Source of the DNA: Latrodectus hesperus
Taxonomy: Eukaryota; Arthropoda; Arachnida; Araneae; Theridiidae
Assembly: GCA_037975125.1 (NCBI GenBank)
Contig: JAJQOW010000015.1
Coordinates: forward strand, 1,584,303 to 1,648,302
DNA length: 64,000 bases
Direction: 5' to 3'
The notes below the pieces were generated by a model, which ran no database searches, was not told where the DNA came from, and saw only the letters and a program-made list of their open reading frames with translations. Below, piece by piece: positions 49,101 through 61,100 of the stretch. The stretch's first letter is position 1. Each line of letters starts with the position of its first letter. Both the position numbers and the translations under genes were made by a program.

Positions 49101-52100
49101 CATTTGATAGTTTGGTTTGGTTTGGTTGTCGCTCAACGGTAATTTTTTGCACACGAGGGCTAATTAGACCAATACCTACGGTTTAAAGTGGATTCCAAAC
49201 CACTACAAACATCCATACCCAAGGTGGGATTCAAACCCATGAACTGTTGAACCGAAGGCAAGAGTGAAAACTCCTGGTAATGCCCTCAAAATTGGAAGAG
49301 ATAGAGCTGTCCAGTGCATTATCAGCAGGCTAATGAGTGGATACATAGGGACCTTTATTATATTAATGGACAGAAATCTTATCTTGAGTGCACCCAATGC
49401 ACTTCTGCACAGACGTCCCCTGAACATTTCCATTGAGTAAGGCTATTGCATGAGGACCTTATTACTTCACCTCTTATTGTTTATGACTTTTTGAGGATTC
49501 ACGACCTTCTGGACATGATTTAGCTTTCAGCTAGACCTTGAGGAATAAGCTTCTACAACAACCTGTGCAAAGAAAGATAAATTCAAATCTTTTTCAATTG
49601 TTTTGTTGAAAATGTTATGATTCTTAATGAGCATTATGTAGTTCTTGTATCTGCATAGAATTAGGGTTTGCAAATGGTGTAAAACATTAATAAATCAAAT
49701 CATTTGGATTTAATATTTATTTCAGATAATTTTGTTTTCACGAATATGGTGAAGGTTTGATGCTCTAACATAGAAGTGATCTATTATGATTTTTGCACAT
49801 CGATTATTGTAAAAACATACTGTAGCCATCTGGGTGAAATAGTGCAAAGACATAAGTTTAGATATTTCAATAGTTATACACCTATCATTTTGCATAAAAA
49901 TGCTAGACTACACCTTACACAAATGACTGTTATAAAGCTGTGGGAATCGAAGGTGGAATCTCTTCCTCCACATCCACTTGATTTAAACAAATGACTCCCA
50001 ATTTTTTTACAGTTTGAACAAGTTTTATAGAATTGGTCTGAGCAATCTACTATATAAACAGCAAAAGTGCTTAAACAATATGGTACATACTTTGTTGAAT
50101 AAAATAATTCTTTGTGTTTGACATTATCAATTAACTTTATTTTATTTATTATTATTTTTTTTTTCTTTTTTGCAAATTTTATTCTTGACAATTTGTTTTA
50201 ATGTTTTAATTCTATATTTTTAGTTTTATTTTATAATCTAATATGTTAGCCGGAGGGTTTATTGAAAATGTTTCTAAAAATTTTAACATTCCCTAATTTT
50301 TATTAATAAGTTATATTTAAAAATTATGCAATTTATATGTAAACTTTTTTGAATAATTTTCAGTTTTATTGACTTTTCTTTAATTCAATATGTGTTTGGC
50401 TCATTTATATTGTGTATTTTCGATTAAATTTAAAAATAAATTCATTTTAATAAAGATAATTGAAATTCATTTGTTAACTTTCAATTATTAAATGAGCATT
50501 TAAAAATGTCTTTTATCAGGTTCAAACAAGACTTTCATTGGCAGTATCTGTGCACTAGTCATGCAAATAATTTTCATTTTTTATTTTTACCATCTTGGTG
50601 AGTATTATAATTTGACTATTCAAAATCTTTATGATAAATGAAATGGCTAAAATTGTTTTGTAAGTTTGACATATTTGTTACAGATTACACTATTAAGCAT
50701 GTGCATGTTCATTTTTTCTCTTACTTTAGAAGAAAAATAAGTTTGAATTTTCAGCCCTACATTATTTATATTTTATATCATGATATAAAGAAACGTCATG
50801 TGTGTCCGGTGGTTGTGGGTATAATCAAAACAGCCTTTAGTGTAACAATAATTTAATCATTCAAAGTTTAGTTACACACAATACAAACAGAAACACAAAA
50901 TGAAAAGGATGAGTAAAGCACATGTTGCGAGTTCGAAAACAATAGCCTAACTGATTGTCTTTCCTTCTCCCCGCCAGGGGCGCTCTCGGAAAGGAAGAGA
51001 GAGAGAGGGTGAAGTGTCACAGGCTCCCCCTCTGGCTGCGAAGTCGTCTCGACGAGTAGCCAGGCGAAAAGTTTGACGGTTGCTTACTTCTTGGCAAGTT
51101 GTTTGTTTCAGGTGTCTTAGGAGGTCGACCCCTTCTTTTAATAGGATTTGTTGGCACATTTGAGGTTTTGTGGGCTTCTAGGCATGGACGTAGAGCAGAT
51201 GTGTGATAGGCTCCAAGAGAAATATTGGGTTGGTCCAGGCTGGCAATTTCGTAGCTTGTTGGGGAACGTTGTGCAAGTATAATATATGGTCCATCTCGAC
51301 GAGGTGCAAATTTGGCTGTTATCTTTTTTGCTTTGTTGCTATGAGGGTGTAAGGTTACCCATACTTGATCTCCAGGTTTGAACTGGTGACCTTTTCTTCT
51401 ATCCTGATCAGCATATTTCTTCCTTTGATCTTGTTTTTGTTCAACAATGTCTTTAATCTCTTTTGAAATATTTGCAAATTTTCTCAAGATATCTTTTCTG
51501 GCTGGAGAGAGTCGATAGGGAGGTGAAGCAATTGGAGCTGAATCCCCTGTATCGATTCGGTGTTCGATATAAGTTGTTGCTTCTCCCCCTTGTTGGAAGA
51601 TATTTTCATACTCCTTCAACAAAGCATTAAGTTGTCTCCTCTGGTTGGAGTTGAGATTTTCCCCTTCATCTGATCGAAGGAACATTGAGTTTTCATCACT
51701 CTTACTCCCAATGAAATTAGAACATTGTTTTGCAAATTCTGTTTGAAGTATAAAAGAATTTTCTGGAAGAGTGGTATTTAAGTCTATGAAGGAATTGTCT
51801 TCAGATAGATCTTCCCACTGTTTCGTTGGATTAGTATTTTTTTCAATTTCAGAGGAATGATCTTGAGAATCTGGTTGGAGTGAATCACAATTCACTGGAA
51901 CATCGAGTTTTGCAAATGAGAAAGTTTTATGCGGTCTATCACTAAAGTGCCACGAGTGTTCTTTAAGATTTAGAACGATCCCTGTTTTCTCTATAAAATC
52001 GATTCCAAGTAGAGTATTATTTCTCTGTGCGTCTGGAATAGCAAAAATTGGTACTGAAAATCTTCTTCTCTGTATCCAGACCTTAACGAAGGCTTTGTGT

Positions 52101-55100
52101 ACTTCCTTTTTTGAATGGCTGCCATCTGCTAAAGTTATGTCGAGGACTGATTTTTGGAAATGTATTCCTTGTTCTCTAAGAAGGTGGTAGAGAGTTTCAC
52201 CAGCTATAGTATGAGTTGCAGCCGTGTCCACATAAGCTGTACCCCACATTCCATTGATGTTTATATTTAATATTGCCATCTGGTTGGATGTTGAGAGACT
52301 GTTCAACTTTATACTGTGAAAACGAGCGGGATTCTTTTCAGATTTGGAACAATTCGGACAGTTTGATTTAATATAGCCAGGCGTACGACAATTATAGCAA
52401 AAAACGGGAGAAGGTTTGTCCTGCTTAAGCTGGTCGATATTTCCGCCTTTAACGTTTTTTCGGACAGAGTTGAATCTGGGATATTCTTCTCTGGTTTGGG
52501 GGAATTGTTTCTTATTAATGACTGATGGTCCTTCTTTATTAGCTTTGTGACGAAGATTGTCGTATGCATCGAGTTTTTCTACCAAATCAGTTGGAGAAGT
52601 GATGTCACCCCATTCATCCAAAAAGTGTTCTTTAAATTCAGGAGGGCATTTTTTCTTGATCTGATCGGTTATCATAAGGTCTTTCAATTTTTCAAACGTG
52701 TCTACTTTTCCTTCTTTTATCCAATTTTCAAAATAGTTTTGAATTTCAAAATAAAAGTCATTCCATGTACTATCCGGATTCTTTTTATGTGTCACAAATA
52801 GGTGACGGAAACGTTCAGCGCTTAATTTGAATCTTTTTAGCAAGATCTCTTTTATATAGTTGTAATTTTCAGCTTTTTCTTCTGGCTCGCGGGCGATTAT
52901 TTTTGTCACATCACTTGGAAGAACTCCAACTAGGTAAGCGATCCATTGATTTTCAGGAATCTTTAGAAACTTTAACTGTCTCTCAAAAAGATTGAGAAAT
53001 AAAGAGATGTCGTCTTCTTTTGCATTAAAGTTAGGAATTAACTTTTTTAACTCAAGTTTTGGTAGATCATTTGATTGAATGGGTAATACCGGCGATAGCG
53101 AAGACAACTTTTGGACTTCAAGTTGTAGCTTGAGAACTTCAAGTTCATGGGCTCTTTCTTTTTCTATTCTGGCTTCCTCTATTTGTTTTTCTTGTGTTAT
53201 ACGTTCACTTGCTAATCTCTCCTGCTCTTCTTTTGATACTCTTTCTTCAATAATACTGGATAATAAGTTTTTCGTTAATTCCTCATCATACTTGTCAGAT
53301 TTGACGATTAAATCCTTTAGCTGGATTACTTTCATGTTGTTCCCAATATCCAAGCCCAATTCCTCAGCCAACAATATCAAATCTTCTTTTCGACCTTTTG
53401 CGAGATATGCCATCTTAAGTCTATCGTAGAAAGTTTCCAATTTCGAAAGTCTTAAATGTCTATTAAAGTTTGAGGATAAATGAAAACATAATGGTTCTTG
53501 TAAATATCTTACAATTCCTAGCAAAATTTAAACTCTCTGTACTTAAATTGGTTGAAATAATTTTACCTAGTTTATTTTCACTACAGAATAAAACTATAGT
53601 TCAAAGTAATTTTAACATATTAATCATTGACACATTTTTAAAATTGTAAAAGTCACTAGAAATGTTTAATGCAAAACACCCTTAAACCAACTTTTGTGAT
53701 AACAATTGTAAATAGAATAATTAATAAGTGAAAACCAAATTCACAAGTTAAAAGTCTTACACATCAATTATGAAAATTTACCCAGAAATCAAATTTCAAT
53801 CACTAAAATAAATAACTATGTAAAAATCTTATTTGATAATTGAAAAAGCAATAATTACTTATGACAAATATTACTTATGATAACATAATTTTACACATAT
53901 ACGTATATTCAGTAAACTTAGTGAACACTTTCGATTTCATTTTTAAATTGCAAAACAGTTTACCATAGTTTAAAACTCTTGTACCATTTATTCTGATACA
54001 GTATATGGCAATCAATAAAATATAATTTAAACTCAATTTATATAAGTATTCAAACAGCAAATAACACCTATGAGTATTGTTTTCTATAATCGAAAGTAAC
54101 TTCAATTATTCTAAAATGAATCATGTAAAAATAACACTATATAGATTTATATATTGATCAATAACACGAAATCATTCTAAATAAAACACTTAAAATATAT
54201 TCAATATTCACAAATTCTAGCAATATTTAATTTATCAATTAAAATTCAATAATTAGAATGTATGTGAATACATTGAAAACTACCTTATTTTCATGAAACA
54301 ATCAATCATACATACAATATATTTGTGTTTCGTAAAACATTTTTAATATTCTTTCAGAAATAAAATAATATACATTTATATATTTCAAATCGTGATGACA
54401 AAAAATCTATCCTTTCAAATAAAAAGAAAAAAATCAAACAATTCTTAATTCCATGTGAAATAGGAAAAAAAATACACATCTTAAGCTAATGCTATTTTCA
54501 AAATTTTAATTTATTTATGTATTTTAGACTGAACGAAAACACAAATGTAAACATTACCAAGGATTTGGCAAATACTGTTTGATATCAAATAGAATATTTG
54601 TTCTAATTTAGAACACACACCATAAATTAACAATTTCTGGTTTGCCGGGAAGGCTTCTAAAATACAATTTCAACACAATAATATTAAAATGATTTATTTC
54701 AAATGCTATTCGAAATGAAGAAAGAAAAATAACTTTTAAGAACAATATTTTATTTTCAAGGACACTGTTCATTCAGAAAACGATGAGTAAGCTATCTCTT
54801 TCTTTTGTTTATGTCTATCACTAACTTTAGAAAAGAAAGCGAGTATCAAACTAAACAATTAAATTTAGTTTTTTTTTTTTTTTTATTAAACTGTGATCAG
54901 CAATTTCAATAGTAGTTATGATTCCTTTTAAAATTGATCACACACGTTAAATTATTTTATAATAACACTTTCAAATTTAGGAAAAAATATGAACATCACA
55001 GTACCTTTTAATGACTTTTGTTTTCGGGATGAAAACCAACTATACCTTGAAATCAGATTTTCAGGATGAAAATACTGTTCAAGTAACACAGGAAATGCAG

Positions 55101-58100
55101 GACTTACTATTCGATCATATACTCAGAGTAGTTTTGATTCGATTCGCCTGAAATAAAACATGAGCCAAGCTTTTGTTTTCGATAACTTAGAATAGGTCTC
55201 TGTTTGTAATAAAGGCTAAAATTTTGAAAAGCGGTTGGGCGCCAATGTGTCCGGTGGTTGTGGGTATAATCAAAACAGCCTTTAGTGTAACAATAATTTA
55301 ATCATTCAAAGTTTAGTTACACACAATACAAACAGAAACACAAAATGAAAAGGATGATTAAAGCACATGTTGCGAGTTCGAAAACAATAGCCTAACTGAT
55401 TGTCTTTCCTTCTCCCCGCCAGGGGCGCTCTCGGGAAGGAAGAGAGAGAGAGGGTGAAGTGTCACACATGCCAATAAAGGTGTGTTTCCAAAATATTTCT
55501 TTTCATTTGCTTTAATATTCTTATTCAATTCTTTATTAAAATTTGCAAAGCTAGTAACTAATTTTCAATACAATCATCAAATTCTTTATTTAATGATTTA
55601 GCTTGGTAAAAGTGTCGTGTTTCTAATTCAGACAATTTATATTTATACTAGAAACATCTTTGTATATTATGCAACTGGGAAAATAGAACTACATGTTTTT
55701 GCAAGGTCTTTTCTTGACATTATAAGTTTTTTGAGATAATAAAAAGAAGAAATTCCATTGATAATAAATTTGAATCTGCAGTTATCAATATTTCTTATTT
55801 ACAAGTTATCTTATTTTCATAATTTGTACTTTGTTCAAAGTTATTTCAATTTAAGTAATTTCATTGAATTAACATATTTTCTTAAAAGACTAATATTAAA
55901 TCCTTACTGTTTTTTAAATTATTGATGCTGTTTATTGTCCAAGAAATATTGTTCCAACTTATTTTTACTTGATACTAGTTGTGTGTTGATAATTGTATGT
56001 GAAAATGTACAATGGCCTACAAAAGTTAAGGAACATGTTTTTCGATGTTCACCATTAGAAAAATGCATTAAAAAAATTTATTGTTTACATAAATGATAAA
56101 AATGAAATGATGTAAATTTATGCAAAAATGCTAACTACCACTTTTCTTTAAAAGAAAAGAGCAGGTATATATGAGAGAGATATGCAAACACTAGACTTTT
56201 CTAATTATGGATGTAACTTTTATTAATTTTCAACTGTTTGTTGATTCGAGGTCCTGTAGTGTCTGAGAGAAGCCATTTGCCCTATTTGTTAAGGTGATAG
56301 GTGATCAAATGGGTGGAATCAGGTATGTTACAAACTGATGCTGCTAGGCACCTTAATTTGCCTTCTACCATCTCTGCAATTGATGTCAAACTGAAGATTC
56401 TATGTCCAGAAGACATGTTCCAGGCTGTCCATGAGCTAACACACCTGCAAAAAACTGTTTTATAGCCCTTTCAGCCTGAAGGAGAAGAAGAATTTTTGCA
56501 TTGCAACTTGTTGCAGGCCACTTTGTAGCATCAGGGAAAAGAATATCCCAGGGGTGTTTGTGCTCCGCGGAAACCCTGGAATTCCGGGGATTTTGAACTT
56601 CGATACCCGGAAATTCTGGGGATCGTCGTTCAAAAGGAAGTAGGAATAATAATGAATTATTTATTCTGATCTGGGTAATTTTGTTTGCTTTGAAAGCAGA
56701 AAACGCAATAATTAGGTCATTCAATACTTCATAATTGTAATTTTTCATTACTCCCCCCCCCTCCCTTCTCGAAACTCCAAAATGTCGGTAGTAAGTCCGT
56801 AATAGTTTTTGGGGATTTCTTGGGGTCCCACAAACACTTTTGATATCCACTTGTACTGTGCAAAAGCATCTTTATTGTGCAGGTCTCAGTGCAATGCGAT
56901 CAGTTGTGTGTCCCCCTCACTGTACAACAGAGAAGGACCCACTTATTTGGGTCAGGAGAACGTATTTTCTAGACCAGATAATGATGGGTTTTGTACTTTT
57001 TACCAGATTCACATGAGAGAGTGATTCAAGACATGTGCTAATATGCTGGAAACAAAGCACCTGATACCATCAATTCAACATTATAAAAAGATGCAGTTAT
57101 TGCAGTGCTGGGGAATAAGGGCTTGGATAAGGGTCACATTGACCTTCAAATGTTCTAAACAGAAATTATGACTGATGTGAGATATCAGAATGAGATCATC
57201 CATATGTCCGTCCATATGCTGGTCCAACTGGCAATGATTTTATTCTGATGACTCATAACACACTATGCCATCAAGCAGTACTTGTTGAATAATATCATTG
57301 AGGGTCTTGGTTTGGAACAAATGGAATGGCCAGCTCAATCTCTAGACCTAAATCCCTTTGTGCATCTATGGAATTACCTTGGGAGATTGATTGCTACTTT
57401 AAGTCCTTTACTCTAAGATCTGTAGGAGAGCTTGAAATAAGCTTACTATGGATCTGGTCTTCATATCCCATATTAGTAATTGACAACTTTAATTGTTAGC
57501 TTGGAATGTTGATGCACTAATGCATTCAAGTTAAGGATAAGCATATCCCCAATTAAAACTCCTTTTTGTTATGTTTCTATTACATTTTTGCTACATAAAA
57601 TTCTTTTTTTCAATAACTTGATTTTTCGAGCAAGATTTTTTTTTTGTATTTTTTTTAATTTATGTGTTATTTTATTATAAACTTCCATGCCAGTTGCTCC
57701 TTAACTTTTGAAAGCTATTACAGAAATGCTTATTGAAAACCTGTTTTATTATTACTTTAAAATATCATACATGTGTAATTATTATTATAACTCTACAAAA
57801 GCCTTAATTATGATTTGAATGTTTTTCGTCTGATTCAGTTTCAGATTAAAATATTTAATTTTAAGTAAAAAAATTCTCAGCTTTTTACCAATTAAAATAT
57901 CAAAATTTGTGTTAATGTATTTTTAAATCCATAAAATTTCTGAAACTAATTAAAAATTGGATACTTTTTTTAAAAGAAATTTCAAATTTAAAAGTAGTAA
58001 ACTTTAGTTAAAGTGTTAAAAAACGTAAATGATATGAAACAATTTTTTTTTTATTTCAAATGATAAAATTGATATATAAAAACCAAAAATATTGTTTCAG

Positions 58101-61100
58101 GTTAATATATTAAAAGACAATGAGTTGAAGCTTTTTTAAAAAACTACAATTATCTGATTTTTTGCATAGTATTTTTTAAAATATTAAATTTGGGTGCTTT
58201 AAATTTTTGTTGAGAAACTTTGAATAAATTTCTGAAATTTTTTAAAATGTAAAGAAATGCATAGTTAAAAATTATTAAAGCTTTGCGTTAGATTAAACAT
58301 TTTATTTGGAAAGTGTATGTAACTAAATTCTTCTAGATTATAATAATTATAACTATAATTGTCTCTAAATAGTAATTCTTTTTGAAAAATTTTTGTGAAA
58401 TTTGTGTTCAAAAAATTATTTTATATATTTGTTAAGATATTTTATGAGGTGTATGAATTATATTGTAGTATTTGCATTTATTTATCATTGAAATTAAATT
58501 TATTGTATCTTTCATTATTATTTTTTTATAGAAAAATCCTTTCATGTTTACAACAAAACATCACTAGATGATTGAACATTTTAAAGATCACTTTTATATT
58601 TTTTCAATATAATAAGAAATACTTGCAAAATTTTTAAATATGATTATTTCTTCCATTGTAAATACTTTTTTGAAATCTTTTTTCTGTGATTTTTGAAGGT
58701 TATTTTTGATGCATTTCATTTCAAAGCATTTATTTGAGGGACATTGCACATCATGTGCTTATACATATTTTTATTACTCTTATAATTACATTTTGTGATG
58801 ATCCTAAACGACATTTTTCTTGTGAAGTTTCATTTTTAAATATTTTGAATTGAAGATTTTCCATGATAAAGCATCAACACAATTTAGCATGCATAGCTTT
58901 ATAAATTTTGTTTATTTATTTGTAACATTTTAAAATGGTGTCAGGATAATTGCAAAGAAGTATTAAAAAGAAAAGGAAAGAAGAAAAAGAGGTAATTTTA
59001 GTAGGGGTTTTGTAGTTGATTTTTCTCTAATCAAGAAAAGAATGGTCTCTCCAAGTTCTACTTACTAAAAGTGTTTCTTACTAAAAGTCTACTTATAGTG
59101 AGCAGTTTAATAGCCAAAGGCCATTGTTAGGCATTTTAGCAATCATTGTGTAAATTGCCATCTTGGAAGACTTTTCATAGATAGTTGGGGTCATGTTCAT
59201 TCATTGCAAGGGAGAAAACTACAAAATTCCCAAATAACCACCTCAGTAGATGTTTTACAGCAGCAGGCCTCCCTGTGTGAATGAGATTTATTATTTTAGG
59301 TAGTGCATTACTAAAGAATTATCTTTAAAAAATTTTAATTAATATATTTTTTAAGCATTACATGGGGCTTTTAATTCTTTCTAAACAATATGTAAATGAA
59401 AAGGAAATAATGGATAAAATAAATGAAAATATTTACATGAGTTATGAAAGATAAGTGGCAAGTATTCTATTTGAAATGGTAGTCAAAAATGTTAGTTGAA
59501 ATGGTATAAATAAAATTAAATTGTCCATTCTTGATATACAGAAATATTGGGTTATAAATTTTAAAGTCTGAGGTAGATAGGGTATTCAGTTTCTTAAATA
59601 CATAGAAAAGATTTATTTGGGTTTCTAGAAACAAACTTTGTATTTTGAATGTGCTGAGAAATTCATTGAAGGTGAGGACTGAATTTTTTAATTCTTTAAT
59701 TTTCAACTAATTAGAGAATTAGAAACTATTATCCTGTTGAGCCTTTGTCTGGAATGTCTTTTTATGACTTCTGTTTCCATATTATCTTCCATTGAACTGT
59801 TGAAACTGCAAAATGCCACAATGGCTATTGGGAAATGAAGTAGATTTTCCTCTTCTCCACCTGCAGTAGCGGTCTAGACTTTATTGGACGCTATTAGATG
59901 TGAAAGCAGAAAGCCAAATACCAAAAGCTGTTGCCTAAAAAAAAAATTTCTTTTATCGTAGCTCTGCTATGAGTTTTTTTTTTTCCCCAAAGCAATTTTT
60001 TTATTGTTTGGTTGGTGATTGGTCATATTGGTTGCTTTCTTGTTAGCATTTTGGTATCTCTGCTTTATAGAAACATTTTACATCAAATACTTCCAAAATC
60101 AATATATCTTTAGTACTTTTTGTTTAGGTCACCTTTTTTTAGTTATAGGATCTGTGAGAACCTCTTACCTTATATGTAGAATCTGATAACTCCTTAATGG
60201 AGCTGAGGTCATAAACTGGAAACAAGAATCAAGCAAAAGAAGCTTCAGCCTGGACATATCATATTTGCTGTGGTATTACTTCATTTGAAACTTCAAATTA
60301 TTTGTTGTATTATTTCATTTCACAAATTGTTTTATATGCCTCAGCTAATATTATTAAGCATCACAGATCTTTCCATGCATTAAATATGGAAATTGTTGCC
60401 TTCAGATAATGACACTGGCACCTTTGACAAGCAGATGAGTGGCCTCATGATGTTTAATTGAAAAGAACAGCATGTTGCAGTTTGCTTCCTCAGGATTTCC
60501 CTACTCATTTGGTGCTTTATTTCTGTTTCTACAAATGAAAAAAGATATAGAAAGTTAGAGATTAGATGACAGAAGTTAATAACAAAGAAGTTGCAGCTGT
60601 TTTTCAAAATAGAGAAGCTGGAAAATAATTCCATGAATAGAATTATATTGAATGAATGTATTGAATCAGCTGAGCAATTTCAAAAAATGAAGTAAATTTG
60701 TAATGTAAATTCTATCTTTTCATAACGAGTAGAATATGTGTATTGCATTCTTAATGAAAATGCTGAATCTTTGGGGAAAATACTACTCTGATTTAGATTT
60801 GTTTGAGAGAAATTATTATTTAAAACACATTACAATTTTTTGTAACTAATATTTAGATTAATGTTATCTCAGTTGCCAAAAATGTAGTTTTAATAATAGA
60901 AATACTAATCCAGGCTGTATCATTCAAAATAAGCAACACATATTGCTTTACAACTTGAATGATTATAACATTTAAGTAATGGAATTTAATAATTCTTTAA
61001 AGACATTGTTCTATATATTTTGCTAAATTATATTTCTTATTCTGATACTCTTAATTTATCACCATAATAGTTTATGTATTGAAATCAAATGTTGGTGTTT

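Larger units (their letters stand above)
48026..50519 (+). other. DOLK intron 10
   Basis: Holds an inverted SINE copy (49115-49275) and a mariner remnant (49760-50135). The segment 49280-49600 is GC-richer but unrecognised. The rest is AT-rich. Confidence 0.6.
50801..55466 (-). mobile_element. Gypsy-type LTR retrotransposon, deletion derivative
   Basis: A 4666-base element flanked by CATG target duplications, with 221-base LTRs (TG...CA) at 50801-51021 and 55246-55466 that differ at only about two positions, which indicates recent insertion. On the minus strand the order is: 5' LTR, primer-binding-like TTGGCGCCCAACCGC, a 1.8 kb AT-rich leader without a gene, one long ORF (53413-51017), a purine tract (AGAGGGGGAGCC) and the 3' LTR. 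Gag, protease and the start of reverse transcriptase are fused in frame to the region after integrase. The polymerase, RNase H and integrase cores are missing. Confidence 0.93.
56010..57720 (+). mobile_element. Tc1-like transposon, decayed
   Basis: Begins CAATGGCCTACAAAAGTTAAGG after a TA and ends with the imperfect inverse (CCTTAACTTTTGAAAGCTATTA), as expected of a Tc1 element with short inverted repeats. Inside, HPYVRPYAGPTGNDFILM near 57196-57250 and WPAQSLDLNP near 57329-57356 (canonical WPARSPDLNP) identify a Tc1 transposase. The frame is broken many times, and a GC-rich repeat is nested at 56554-56837. Confidence 0.75.

Noticed and set aside
56386..56850. A 154-residue minus-strand open frame
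   Set aside because: It spans the junction of the Tc1 element and its nested GC-rich repeat, so its composition comes from two unrelated repeats.
59730..59950. A GC-richer patch in DOLK intron 11
   Set aside because: It looks repeat-like, but no motif, end or second copy could be recognised.
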